Shown one piece after another: positions 26,227 through 35,145 of a stretch of 64,000 nt of DNA. The stretch comes from a bacterium (GTDB lineage: Bacteria > Electryoneota > B3-LCP). Where the stretch lies: NCBI GenBank assembly GCA_026394195.1, contig JAPKYS010000063.1:27020-91019 (forward strand). Reading direction: 5' to 3'. The position numbers and the translations under genes are program-made. The number at the start of each line of letters is the position of its first letter. Within the stretch, counting starts at the first letter, position 1. The notes beneath the pieces are model-generated. The model was not told where the DNA came from and searched no databases. It saw only the letters and a list, made by a program, of their open reading frames with translations.

Positions 26227-26257
26227 GAAATAGCCGGTCATTGTGACCGGCTATTCC
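26227..26257 (-). terminator. Hairpin after the 528-residue beta-helix gene
   Basis: Perfect 12-bp arms AATAGCCGGTCA (26229-26240) and TGACCGGCTATT (26244-26255) with a 3-nt loop; only a short T-run (TTTCCTT) follows on the minus strand. Its core CGGTCATTKTGACCG recurs at 43042-43066. Confidence 0.65.
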
Positions 26258-26278
26258 TATCTGATGGTCAATTTTATT

Positions 26279-27865
26279 TTATTTCAGCAGCATCAAGCGG
26301 GTCGATATCTGTTGATTTCCTGCATTTAGTACAGCCACGTAGAGACCAGAAGACAACGCAGTGCCATCAAACCTGGCTTGGTGTTCACCAGCCATAAGGT
26401 AGCAATCGTAAAGAGTCGCAACCAAGCGTCCGGCGATGTCGTAGATTTTCAGATTGGTATTACCGGCGGTGGGTAAATCGAACCGAAGCACGGTTCTAGG
26501 ATTGAACGGATTCGGAGTCGGCACGAGGGATAACTCTGAAGGCAAATATGCATTCCCCTGGGGTAAATTAACCGTTTCTGATCCATCCCATCCTGAGAAA
26601 ATGACAAAACTTGATTGGTCGTACGACCCTTTATCGAGGTTTTCCAACTTTTCAAAGATGAAGCTATCAGTTACATACACTGAGTCGGGTGAATCGCCTA
26701 AATTCAGCCGGAATTCGTATATCCCAGGCATTGCCCAAGCTGAGACGTAAAACTCCAGTTCGCGGAAAATGGTTTCACCTGCATTGAGGTGTATCTGTGG
26801 ACGAACGTAAAGAGGTCCCATGACAAAACCATTAGGCAGGACCAATTCAGCCCAGGCATCGAAAACAACCCAACCACTCATATCGCAGCTTGCTTCTGCA
26901 GTATAGTTGAAGGGTCCTCCTTCACGAGGGATAACAATTGGAGGGGCAATGGGAGCAACGTTTAAGGTCAATATTCCGCCAGGGGGGCTTTGATCGAAGT
27001 AGAAACAACCTATATCAGCGCGTGTTCCGTCGGGGTCGTAAGGTGAACCTGGATTTCCAGTGTCAATGCATGGGGAATTCAATTGTAGTTTGTACTGTTC
27101 TGCGCCAATTCCTCCAACAAACATCGGATTGGCGGAGATGTTATTAGACCCTGGCTGACAGTTCGTCCAGTTGGATGAATTATTCCAGGCGTCATTGTAA
27201 TTCAGATATTCACTCCCGACGAACTGTGTCGCGAATTCAACGCCATCACCGCAATTGATAATGATGTTGTTCTCAATGATGAGATTCGGTGTAGTCCCTC
27301 TGACAAGGACACCGTTGGGGCAGTTCAGAATTGTATTGTTTCTGAAGATGTGCCCTGATTGGTTGGGGTACCAAATTTCCAGACCTGCATAAGGGCAATT
27401 CGCAAAAATACTTCTTTCTATGATTATATTATTCCCATTTACCATGACCCCATCTGCGTAGCTCCAGGTTACATTATGAACGTAAATATCATGGATATAA
27501 ACGCCTTTATTCCCTTCTGTGTTTATACCCTTGTGTCCAGCCGTTAGTTCAAATCCCCCGATTTCCCAATTATCCACATAGCGAATGTCGATTTTACCTT
27601 CAATTTCGGTGGAAAAGTTACCGAGGATCGTGGTTCGGTTGGGTCCCATGTAGCCATTGCCAAGTAGTGTAATGTGGTCTGGGGAGTTATAGACTGTGGG
27701 TGGGGGATCGTAGATGCCAGGTCCTACCAGGATGGAGTCTCCGCTTACCGCGGCAGTTATAGCGGCTCCGATGGTAGGGTAATTCTGTGGAACATAAATG
27801 GTACGGGCGCTCAACAAGGACGTCAGGAGCGTCACTGCAGTGATTAGACCGAGAATTCTCCTCAT
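26279..27865 (-). CDS. Secreted right-handed beta-helix protein with T9SS sorting domain
   Basis: 528 residues from the ATG at 27865, with GGAGG five nt upstream. Signal peptide (MRRILGLITAVTLLTSLLSA), then a parallel beta-helix (about 25-290) with the opening RTIYVPQNYPTIGAAITAA typical of DUF1565/PbH1 proteins and Asn-ladder turns such as IIERSIFANCPYAGLEIW. The shared Ig-like linker follows (about 300-410, NVAPIAPPIVIPREGG) and then the sorting domain (LVPTPNPFNPRTVLRFDLP ... ISTRLMLLK). Likely binds or cleaves a polysaccharide at the surface, but no lyase catalytic set is identifiable. It begins 40 nt after the GT2 stop, so it probably shares the transcript of the two genes upstream. Confidence 0.82.
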   Translation of the reverse strand: MRRILGLITAVTLLTSLLSARTIYVPQNYPTIGAAITAAVSGDSILVGPGIYDPPPTVYNSPDHITLLGNGYMGPNRTTILGNFSTEIEGKIDIRYVDNWEIGGFELTAGHKGINTEGNKGVYIHDIYVHNVTWSYADGVMVNGNNIIIERSIFANCPYAGLEIWYPNQSGHIFRNNTILNCPNGVLVRGTTPNLIIENNIIINCGDGVEFATQFVGSEYLNYNDAWNNSSNWTNCQPGSNNISANPMFVGGIGAEQYKLQLNSPCIDTGNPGSPYDPDGTRADIGCFYFDQSPPGGILTLNVAPIAPPIVIPREGGPFNYTAEASCDMSGWVVFDAWAELVLPNGFVMGPLYVRPQIHLNAGETIFRELEFYVSAWAMPGIYEFRLNLGDSPDSVYVTDSFIFEKLENLDKGSYDQSSFVIFSGWDGSETVNLPQGNAYLPSELSLVPTPNPFNPRTVLRFDLPTAGNTNLKIYDIAGRLVATLYDCYLMAGEHQARFDGTALSSGLYVAVLNAGNQQISTRLMLLK

Positions 27866-27905
27866 GATGACCTCCAAGGTTTGGTGAATAACTACCTAAT
27901 GCTTG

Positions 27906-28550
27906 TTACTTTTTGAAGTGATTTATGTAGGTTTGGGGATGCTTAAGGTGAAAGTAAATATGGTCCCAATTGAAAGGACTTGCCTTTTTCGGGTATTTGT
28001 TATGTTGAACCTTTACTCTTCCATCGTAAACAATTTTATACCCCTGCTTGCGTAATCTGATGCAAGCATCCTGTCCTTCAGAACTTTTGGATTGCCAGAA
28101 CCACTCATCAAATTCAAAGATGTCTCGACGCATGAATAAACAGTTTTCGCTTACGGCATGAACTTCTTCAACTATTTCTCGCTGCCCTTGATCGTTTTCC
28201 CCATACAGCAGAGGCAGACCATTTTCACCCGTTCCAGCTGAAAAGATTTTGCCATCATACATAACCACCTTTGCGCCAACTATTCCGATTTTAGGATCGC
28301 TGTTGGCGGTTTCCAGTAAAAGATCAATCCAATCATCCTGTAAAACTTCGCAATCAGCATCGATAGAACAAATCCACTCAGAAACCCCTTTACGCAAACC
28401 GGCATTACGGTTTTTTGCGATGGATCTCTTTCCAACGATCACGGTCAGGTTATAGTCAATATGAGTATGTTTAAAAATTGAGTCCATGCACCGCTGCAAG
28501 TACTCATCCGGCTGGTAACAAGGAATATAAATATCTATCGGTTCGGTCAT
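27906..28550 (-). CDS. Family 2 glycosyltransferase
   Basis: 214 residues from the ATG at 28550, which overlaps the upstream gene's TGA by 4 nt (ATGA). GT2 fold: IDIYIPCYQPDEYLQRCMDS nucleotide-binding start, and the metal-binding DxD as IDADCEV; later EVHAVSENCLFMRR and EGQDACIRLRKQGYKIVYDG resemble the acceptor-side ED-type motif. No membrane segment, so it is cytoplasmic or peripheral. Translational coupling to a secreted sorting-domain protein is unusual and suggests it may help make a glycan for, or attached to, that protein (inference). Donor and acceptor cannot be told. Confidence 0.85.
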   Translation of the reverse strand: MTEPIDIYIPCYQPDEYLQRCMDSIFKHTHIDYNLTVIVGKRSIAKNRNAGLRKGVSEWICSIDADCEVLQDDWIDLLLETANSDPKIGIVGAKVVMYDGKIFSAGTGENGLPLLYGENDQGQREIVEEVHAVSENCLFMRRDIFEFDEWFWQSKSSEGQDACIRLRKQGYKIVYDGRVKVQHNKYPKKASPFNWDHIYFHLKHPQTYINHFKK

Positions 28551-30925
28551 TTGAGTAAAGCTATTTTTATGGATTGTTCCCATTTGCCTGCTTTTATACG
28601 CGCGATATAGACGCCACTTGCTTGATTCTGGAAATCAAGACTTAGCTGGTGCACTCCGGCAGGATAACTCCCGAACTGTCTTGAGATGGCTTTGCTGCCA
28701 TCCAGACGAAACAGCTCGAGCGTTACAGAAGCTGAAGCAGGAAGATGTATCGTAAAAGTCGTTTGCGAGTTGAACGGATTTGGATAACTGTTTTCAACGT
28801 AGAATTCAGTCACGATCTGTTTCGGGAGACCACCAACTCCTTCTGGATATTCAGTCCAAAAGGCTAAGGTGTCATTTTCAGGTATGTTATCGGCTTGCCA
28901 GGCGGTAATAAATCGGAATCGATATGTATTAGGCGATGGCAATGCGATGGTAAGAAATCTTACTGTGTCCGTTACAGCGGGTTCTAACGGTTGGACGTTG
29001 CTTATCATGGTGAAGACTTCATATCCGGCGGTATCAACTATACAATAAGCATGACAGTATTCCGAGGGTTCAGTGCCTAAGTTGGTCACCACTACGGTGG
29101 GTTGAAAAGACGCCGTATTAATGATACTTCCGGGTTCCAGAACCTGAGTCGGCGAGATATCATGGAGCAGACCGACAAGAGTATTGCTCATGATACTGTC
29201 ATTTTCCGGTACCTGGTCGGTTGATAATAGGGTCCGGAAAGTGAATGTATATGCGCCTGGGTAAGCGGGGACAACAGTGGGAAACATGATCTCATACTGC
29301 TCCCCGATGTTGATTTGCGGACAGATGACCTGGTGGCGATAGAATTCTCCAATTGAATCGCTGATTGCGCAGATCGAATAGAATGCCGGTTCATCGAAAT
29401 CTCCTAAATTCGCCACAAGTGCTCGTGGAGTGATGGGCGCAAGCGGGCTGAAGAAGGGAGGAGAGATTATTTCAATCGGAGCAATGTCATGAACGACACC
29501 GAAGGTGCAGTTCATGACAACCAGATCATTTGAGGGATTGCAATCTTCCGGCAACAACCCATCAAAGGTGAATCGGTATTCAGCAGATTCCGGTGGAGTA
29601 AAAGTGGGGAAGAAGAGAGTATCGATTTCCAGGACGGCCAATTGAGTGGCCTGAGTATTTAACTCAAGAGTGCTTTGATCGGGGTTGAGGATCGATAAGC
29701 TGACGGGAGCAACTGGTTCAGGGACATTTCCCTGATTCTGGACGATGATGGTTGGTGTTATCGGGGCTAACGGCATCGTGCTTTCCGGCGAAAGCACCGA
29801 AAGGATGGCTAAATCGTGTATTGGATTGACAACATTGGCGGTGTGAACATGCAGCCGAAGAGTGTCATTACTGCGATATTCATCTATGGGAAGCTGACTG
29901 TAGAAAAGAAAGGTATAATCCGTGTTAGCTTGAAGTGTAACCTGATCAAAGACCACGGAGACCACTTCCTCAGGTATGATACTATCCGGATAAACGACAT
30001 GGTCATAATATATGTCACCACCACCAGAATCCTCCCTTATTCGACATTCAAACGGAACATCACCCTCAGTAAATGTGCCATAATTGATGAATCGCGCCTC
30101 GGGGCTAAGAGTCAGTTCTTGGATGGTTCCTGATCCGGGTGGAGATACAGGTAAATACGCAGCAATATCATGAAATCCCCATCCGGGAGGGATTAATTTC
30201 TGAATACAATGATGACCCCAACGCCAATAAGATATCCACCATACAAGCCCGTTTGTAGCTATCCCTTCAGGGCAGGCATAGGGGGGTACATAAATATTTT
30301 CAACCTGTTGCCAAGGATTAAAATCGATGATATAAGTATGATCTGGATAATTGTAGTCATAGGTATTAATCCAGAGTCTCCCATCCCAATATTGAATTCC
30401 CAACGCCCAGATGTATGGCCAAGGGTGCCAAGCGATGACCTGACAGGTAACCGGATCGAATTCCATGATATATTTAACCCATTGAGGCGTCTGCGCGGCC
30501 ACCCAAAGATGACCACCGACACTGTCATAGGATATTCCATAAAAATAATATCCGTTAAAATTCCAACTAGTGTCGACGGCAAATGTGTCAGGTAAGATCT
30601 TGACCAGTTTACTTTGAGCTTGACCGACCAATCCGTGGCTGGTCATCCAAAAATTGTGCCCATCATTAGTAATTCCCCATGGCTGCGTAACTGGTGAAGG
30701 ATAGATATCGACAATCTGACAATTATAGGGATTCAAGGTGTAGACAGTATGAATGTCCATCGCAGAATCCCAGTCTACGTGCCAAAGCAATTTCCCATCG
30801 TAGAATAAGCCCAATGCGTAGTTTGCTGGAGATGGATACTCTTGCAGTAAGATCCAAGATTCTTGTGCGATCGAAGTCCCGGAGCTCATTATGATCAAGA
30901 ACAGGAGTGGTATAATCCTTTTCAT
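28547..30925 (-). CDS. Secreted propeller/CARDB-repeat protein with T9SS sorting domain
   Basis: 792 residues. Signal peptide (MKRIIPLLFLIIMSSGTSIA, AAGGAG eight nt upstream of the ATG). Residues about 25-250 look like a YVTN-type beta-propeller (ALGLFYDGKLLWHVDW, GITNDGHNFWMTSHG, ALGIQYWDGRLWIN). Residues about 255-690 contain four to five CARDB-like Ig repeats, each of the form HDIxPxxVxxP ... PxxxVxNxG ... PExxxYxFTFxTLLPxDxxPxND. A divergent sorting domain ends the protein (ENSYPNPFNSQTTFTIHLP ... EQSIKIALLK). Its stop overlaps the GT2 start. Function unknown; architecture is that of a surface or released adhesin-like protein. Confidence 0.82.
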   Translation of the reverse strand: MKRIIPLLFLIIMSSGTSIAQESWILLQEYPSPANYALGLFYDGKLLWHVDWDSAMDIHTVYTLNPYNCQIVDIYPSPVTQPWGITNDGHNFWMTSHGLVGQAQSKLVKILPDTFAVDTSWNFNGYYFYGISYDSVGGHLWVAAQTPQWVKYIMEFDPVTCQVIAWHPWPYIWALGIQYWDGRLWINTYDYNYPDHTYIIDFNPWQQVENIYVPPYACPEGIATNGLVWWISYWRWGHHCIQKLIPPGWGFHDIAAYLPVSPPGSGTIQELTLSPEARFINYGTFTEGDVPFECRIREDSGGGDIYYDHVVYPDSIIPEEVVSVVFDQVTLQANTDYTFLFYSQLPIDEYRSNDTLRLHVHTANVVNPIHDLAILSVLSPESTMPLAPITPTIIVQNQGNVPEPVAPVSLSILNPDQSTLELNTQATQLAVLEIDTLFFPTFTPPESAEYRFTFDGLLPEDCNPSNDLVVMNCTFGVVHDIAPIEIISPPFFSPLAPITPRALVANLGDFDEPAFYSICAISDSIGEFYRHQVICPQINIGEQYEIMFPTVVPAYPGAYTFTFRTLLSTDQVPENDSIMSNTLVGLLHDISPTQVLEPGSIINTASFQPTVVVTNLGTEPSEYCHAYCIVDTAGYEVFTMISNVQPLEPAVTDTVRFLTIALPSPNTYRFRFITAWQADNIPENDTLAFWTEYPEGVGGLPKQIVTEFYVENSYPNPFNSQTTFTIHLPASASVTLELFRLDGSKAISRQFGSYPAGVHQLSLDFQNQASGVYIARIKAGKWEQSIKIALLK

Positions 30926-30958
30926 GATTCTTCTCCTTGCAAATTATTAATCTGTATC

Positions 30959-30987
30959 AAGGTAATGAAATTTTTGTCGTTTGTCAA
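30959..30987 (-). promoter_or_regulatory. Candidate promoter for the CARDB/GT2/beta-helix operon
   Basis: Minus strand TTGACA (30982-30987), 17 nt, TACCTT, 34 nt before the start codon. The -10 box is of the TACCTTGA form also seen at 61548, slightly different from the TATATT class. Confidence 0.6.
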
Positions 30988-31088
30988 GAGATTTTTTCAT
31001 CTCCAGCAGCTTTTTTTCACTGACCAGCGTGCACCCAACCGGTATCCCTCATTCCCTCCCTGTTTCGGTGTTTTTTATTAACGCTTCC

Positions 31089-31117
31089 TTGACATTGGTG
31101 AGAATAATTCGTATATT
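31089..31117 (+). promoter_or_regulatory. Near-consensus promoter for the 663-residue secreted protein
   Basis: TTGACA (31089-31094), 17 nt, TATATT (31112-31117). A ribosome site AGGAGG lies at 31166-31171, before the ATG at 31178. Confidence 0.85.
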
Positions 31118-31177
31118 CAATCTGATCTCACCGAAAACCATCAAGTACAAACTACCCTATAGCTCAGGAGGTTCGTT

Positions 31178-33169
31178 ATGCACTCCCGCACCTTAATCGC
31201 TTTCGTAATCACTGCACTGTTGGTCCTCAGCGCTTTCGCCGAACCCGGCGTCGAAACCGCCAGGATCAACGTACAGGGTAAAACCTTCACGCGCTGCATT
31301 ACTCCCAGCAATCCGGGGCTGTTGCAGGAAATCCCCCCCCTGCCGGGCTCAGCGATCGATCAGGAAGTACTCTGGACCGTCGAACACCCCACCGCCATCG
31401 CCAACAACGTCGATATCAGCGGCAATGGCGTGACCATGTTGACCGGTTGGTATCTGAATGACAAGAAAACCAGCAAATACGCTGTGCAGGGAACAGGAAC
31501 TCCCATCTGGGATTACGCGCAGTCCCCCAATTTTTACATTCCGGTCAGCTCATCGGATGACGCCGGCGTGTTGGCTTCCACCGGTGACGTCACACCCTTG
31601 AACGTCTGGTTGAGCGGCGCAGGACCCACGCCGTCCTGGCAGTTCACCTACCCACCCGGTTACCTGGGCGTAGACGTGAACGTCTCGGACAACGGCACTT
31701 ACATCGCGGCGGTCGCCCGATTGGATGGTGGGACCACCGGCAAGCTGTTCCTCTTCAATTCAACTTCAGCCACGCCCGTCTGGGAAATCGATTATGATGC
31801 CGCCAACCAGGTCAACGGCGTCGAAATTTCAGAAGACAACAACTGGATCCTGGTTACCACTTACAGCAATTTCTACGTCTTCAATCTGCCTGGACATTCG
31901 CTGTTCTACACTGGCAGCAACTACAGCCAGACCATGGGCGGCATGGATGCAGACGCCGAATATGTCGCCACTGGCGATTTCTACGGAGTTCTGCATGTGT
32001 ACCAGCGCAACGCATCGGGTTATACCCCGGTTTGGACCTACACCATGGGCGGGTGGGTGACCGCTGTGGATATTTCCAGCAACGGCCAAAAAGTAATGGC
32101 GGGTAATTTCACCTACTCGCCGGTCAATGGCGGCAAGGTGCAAGCCTTCAACATCGGCAGCAGCACACCGCTCTGGACCTATTCGCAGTACGGCGACTAC
32201 GTCTCCTCGGTCGCTCTGTGCGATGATGGATCCAAAGGCGTCGCCGGTTCCTGGGGTATGCTGGACGCAACGTTCGGTGACGTTTTCACAGCTTTCAACA
32301 TCAGTGACGGCAGCGTCATCCTGAACCTGCGCGACGACCTGGATGAGCCGGGCACGATCTTCGACGTGGCGATTTCCGACGACGGTCACTATGCCGTCTG
32401 CGGGGGCAAATCCGTCCACGCTCGTACCTTCGGCAACGGCGGCGAGATCTACTCCATCGAACTCGCTCCTCCGAGCCCTTCGAATGTCACCGTAACCATG
32501 ACGCCGATCGGGTATCCGTTCATTATTCCTCCCGGAGGTGGAGCTTTCAATTTCACCGCAGCGGTAACCAATCATGAAACCGCTCCCGTCACGTGCGATG
32601 CCTGGATCATGGTGCAGGCTCCCGATACCAGCTGGTATGGTCCGCTTTTCCAGATTCCGGACTTAACGCTCCCCGGCGGTCAATCCATCAGCCGCACCCG
32701 CCAGCAATACATACCCGGAAGAGCCCCTGCCGGACTCTACCACTACGAAGGTCGAGTGGGTATCTACCCGAACCAGATCTGGAACAGCAGTAATTTCACC
32801 TTCACCAAACAGATTGGTGCAGGCGAGGGGAACATCGAAGTGGGCATCGAGGACTGGCTCTGCAGCGAAGTTCTCGACAACTCCTTGCAGATCAGTTCGG
32901 CTCCGCAGGAATTCCGCCTGTCGACCAACTACCCCAATCCCTTCAACCCCTCCACCACCATCCGCTACGACCTGCCGACGGCGAATTTTGTGAACCTAAC
33001 GGTTTACGACCTTTCCGGACGCACGGTAGCAACATTGGTGAGCGGCATGAGAGTTGCCGGATCGTATGAAGTTGTATTCGACGGATCGGCTTTGGCATCC
33101 GGCGTGTACATCTACCGTCTGAACGCCGGAAACTTCAATGCTTCAGGCAAGATGGCGCTGCTGAAGTAG
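31178..33169 (+). CDS. Secreted WD40/PQQ-like propeller protein with T9SS sorting domain
   Basis: 663 residues. Signal peptide (residues 1 to about 21, ending SAFAEPG). Residues about 60-430 form a propeller-like repeat series in which each unit resembles VDISGNGVTMLTG, VNVSDNGTYIAAVAR, VEISEDNNWILVTT or VDISSNGQKVMAGN, followed by a short strand such as LFLFNSTSATPVWEID, so about seven blades. The shared Ig-like linker (about 437-548) and the type A sorting domain (about 575-663, STNYPNPFNPSTTIRYDLP ... SGKMALLK) follow. No enzyme motif is seen. Its TAG stop is the first triplet of a TAGTCACGAG repeat. Monocistronic, with a strong promoter and ribosome site. Confidence 0.85.
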   Translation: MHSRTLIAFVITALLVLSAFAEPGVETARINVQGKTFTRCITPSNPGLLQEIPPLPGSAIDQEVLWTVEHPTAIANNVDISGNGVTMLTGWYLNDKKTSKYAVQGTGTPIWDYAQSPNFYIPVSSSDDAGVLASTGDVTPLNVWLSGAGPTPSWQFTYPPGYLGVDVNVSDNGTYIAAVARLDGGTTGKLFLFNSTSATPVWEIDYDAANQVNGVEISEDNNWILVTTYSNFYVFNLPGHSLFYTGSNYSQTMGGMDADAEYVATGDFYGVLHVYQRNASGYTPVWTYTMGGWVTAVDISSNGQKVMAGNFTYSPVNGGKVQAFNIGSSTPLWTYSQYGDYVSSVALCDDGSKGVAGSWGMLDATFGDVFTAFNISDGSVILNLRDDLDEPGTIFDVAISDDGHYAVCGGKSVHARTFGNGGEIYSIELAPPSPSNVTVTMTPIGYPFIIPPGGGAFNFTAAVTNHETAPVTCDAWIMVQAPDTSWYGPLFQIPDLTLPGGQSISRTRQQYIPGRAPAGLYHYEGRVGIYPNQIWNSSNFTFTKQIGAGEGNIEVGIEDWLCSEVLDNSLQISSAPQEFRLSTNYPNPFNPSTTIRYDLPTANFVNLTVYDLSGRTVATLVSGMRVAGSYEVVFDGSALASGVYIYRLNAGNFNASGKMALLK

Positions 33170-33199
33170 TCACGAGGCACGAGATTCGAGTCACGAGGC
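33167..33199 (+). repeat. TAGTCACGAG repeat at the stop codon, copy 3
   Basis: The stop TAG at 33167-33169 continues as TCACGAGGCACGAG ... GAGTCACGAG. This is the only plus-strand copy, and its position relative to the gene is the same as in the minus-strand copies. A GTAGGGG-family palindrome follows directly. Confidence 0.8.
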
Positions 33200-33201
33200 A
33201 T

Positions 33202-33225
33202 AGGGGCACGGCATGCCGTGCCCCT
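33202..33225. repeat. GTAGGGG-family palindrome (core GGCATGCC)
   Basis: 24-nt perfect palindrome with arms AGGGGCACGGCA and its complement. The same core class recurs at 63549-63572. Confidence 0.85.
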
Positions 33226-33237
33226 GCAAAAAACGCG

Positions 33238-33267
33238 GATGTCACTCCGGCACAAGCCAGAGTCCAG
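33238..33267 (-). repeat. CTGGACTC...GGAGTGACA repeat, copy 1
   Basis: 30-nt inverted-repeat unit; on the minus strand it reads CTGGACTCTGGCTTGTGCCG and ends in GAGTGACATC. Close relatives at 43218-43247 and 63509-63538. Confidence 0.75.
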
Positions 33268-33345
33268 ACTCCTTGATCTGGGGTGGCATGGACAGTTCCA
33301 TGCTCTACCCTTTATGCCCACTGTTCAAGCGCCTGTCTGTATAGC

Positions 33346-33368
33346 AAAAAGCCCCTTAGGGGCTTCTT
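33346..33368. terminator. Terminator at end of the rmlB operon
   Basis: GCCCC/GGGGC hairpin extended by AA/TT (33349-33365) with loop TTA; T-rich on both sides, so it can act for the minus-strand operon ending at 33401. Confidence 0.7.
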
Positions 33369-33400
33369 TATTAAGGCACAAAAATTTACATCCCCCCCTT

Positions 33401-34060
33401 TTACTTCCCCCCCTTTACCCGCCCCGGACGGTTCTGCTGACGGTCCTCGTATCGACGTTCCGTGTCAAACGTCGGTCCCTTGCGATCCAGGTTAACCAGC
33501 AGCCTGACCAATACCCAGAATGGAAAACCCAGCAGGAAGATGATCAACGATACCAGGTTATCCACCAATCCCTTATGCTCAGCGTCGTCGATAACCAGGA
33601 TATCCGGAAAGACTTCGATGCGCAGGTTATTCGCGCCGGTGATCTCCACCCGAGGTTGACGCAACACCCGCCGCAGGATGACTCTGCCTGCATAGACGAA
33701 CGAAATCAATATCCCCCAGTAAGAGAGCAGCACCAGCCGCGTGGGTGAAAACGGCTGTTTCAGGTCGAGGGTCAGGAAGAAGATAATGAAAATTCCGCCG
33801 AGAGAGACCTTGGCGGTTTCAAAGAGGAGCTGTTCAGCGCTGATGCCGGTATGCGACCGGTACATGCCGAACAGCAGGAATATCACCATCCACCCGCAAG
33901 AGATAATCAGCGACGGCCAGAACAACAGCCGAAACTCCGGCGCCACGAAATTGGCGAAGATGCCGGAATGATACCGCAGCAGATACGATGCCAGGTAAGC
34001 CAGGTTCAGCGCGGCGAAATCTGCGAACAGCAGCAGGAATTTTTCCTTGACTGATTTCAT
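33401..34060 (-). CDS. Membrane protein resembling the N-terminal half of a polyprenyl-sugar phosphotransferase
   Basis: 219 residues from the ATG at 34060, which overlaps the rmlB stop by 4 nt (ATGA). Four membrane segments in the first ~125 residues (FLLLFADFAALNLAYLASYL, LLFWPSLIISCGWMVIFLLF, VSLGGIFIIFFLTL, LVLLSYWGILISFVYAGRVI) followed by RVILRRVLRQ, as at the start of WcaJ/WbaP-type initiating transferases; the catalytic sugar-transferase domain is absent. A fifth segment (about 175-195) and a basic low-complexity tail (RRYEDRQQNRPGRVKGGK) end it. It could be a stand-alone membrane scaffold or regulator of surface glycan synthesis. Function unknown. Confidence 0.7.
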   Translation of the reverse strand: MKSVKEKFLLLFADFAALNLAYLASYLLRYHSGIFANFVAPEFRLLFWPSLIISCGWMVIFLLFGMYRSHTGISAEQLLFETAKVSLGGIFIIFFLTLDLKQPFSPTRLVLLSYWGILISFVYAGRVILRRVLRQPRVEITGANNLRIEVFPDILVIDDAEHKGLVDNLVSLIIFLLGFPFWVLVRLLVNLDRKGPTFDTERRYEDRQQNRPGRVKGGK

Positions 34061-35064
34061 CGACCGTACCACTCACGATAATAGGATTGATACTGCCCCG
34101 ACTTGATCCGTTCCCACCAACCTTTATGGCTTAAGTACCATTCCACAGTCTGTTTCAACCCATCGGCGAAATCGTAGGTTGGCTTCCATCCCAGTTCCTC
34201 ACGGATTTTGGAGGCGTCGATGGCGTAGCGACGGTCATGTCCGGGGCGATCCTTCACGAACGTGATCAGGGATTCCGGCTTGTCCAAGATGCGCAGCAGT
34301 TCCTTAACCAGCGCCAGATTGTGCCACTCGTTTGATCCCCCGATGTTGTACACTTCACCAGACCGCCCTTTTTGCAGAACCGCCCAGATGGCGCGCCCGT
34401 GATCTTCGACGTGCAGCCAATCGCGCACGTTCAGACCATCACCATAGACAGGCAGAGGTTTTTCTTCCAGCGCGTTGGTGATCATCAATGGGATCAGTTT
34501 TTCCGGGAATTGGTATGGTCCATAATTATTGGAACATCGCGTGATCACGCCGTCCAATCCATACGTATGGACATAGGCGTGCACCAGCAAATCCGCGGCA
34601 GCTTTTGACGCGGAATAGGGGCTGTTGGGAGCCAGAGGCGTGCTTTCGGTGAATACGCCCGATTCCGGCAGCGAACCGTATACTTCATCCGTGGAAACCT
34701 GCAAGAAGCGGTTAATCTGATGCTTCAAGGTGAGGTCCAGCAGCACCTGCGTCCCAATCAGGTTGGTCGTCAGAAAGATCCCCGGCCCCATGATGGAACG
34801 ATCCACGTGGGTTTCCGCGGCGAAATTGATGACGGCATCGAAATGATTCTGTTCAAAGATTGCCACCATGGCAGTGCTGTCGGATATATCCGCTTTGATG
34901 AATCGATAGCGCGGATTATTGCGCACGGACTTCAGGTTTTCCAGGTTACCGCAATAGGTCAGAGCATCGACGTTGACCAGATTAACGTCGGGATTTTCTT
35001 TCAGTACCAGGTGGATGAAGTTCGAGCCGATAAATCCGGCTCCGCCGGTGATCAGGAGTAGCAT
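34057..35064 (-). CDS. rmlB: dTDP-glucose 4,6-dehydratase
   Basis: 335 residues. Extended SDR: NAD-binding GGAGFIGSNF, STDEVYG, and catalytic YSASKAAAD, with the RmlB-specific TRCSNNYGPYQFPEKLIP and VRDWLHVEDH segments. Converts dTDP-glucose to dTDP-4-keto-6-deoxyglucose, the entry to rhamnose and other deoxysugars of surface glycans. The rest of the rml pathway is not in the window. It lies 81 nt downstream of ftsX and is translationally coupled to the following membrane protein. Confidence 0.96.
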   Translation of the reverse strand: MLLLITGGAGFIGSNFIHLVLKENPDVNLVNVDALTYCGNLENLKSVRNNPRYRFIKADISDSTAMVAIFEQNHFDAVINFAAETHVDRSIMGPGIFLTTNLIGTQVLLDLTLKHQINRFLQVSTDEVYGSLPESGVFTESTPLAPNSPYSASKAAADLLVHAYVHTYGLDGVITRCSNNYGPYQFPEKLIPLMITNALEEKPLPVYGDGLNVRDWLHVEDHGRAIWAVLQKGRSGEVYNIGGSNEWHNLALVKELLRILDKPESLITFVKDRPGHDRRYAIDASKIREELGWKPTYDFADGLKQTVEWYLSHKGWWERIKSGQYQSYYREWYGR

Positions 35065-35145
35065 GTTGCTCTTTTTATAGTGGGGTCGCTTTTTTTGAAT
35101 GATTCTATCGTATAACTAGTTCCTTGTGAAGCTGGTTTAAATACC

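Noticed and set aside
31829..32575. 248-codon minus-strand frame inside the propeller gene
   Set aside because: Shadow of the 31178-33169 gene, no start signals.
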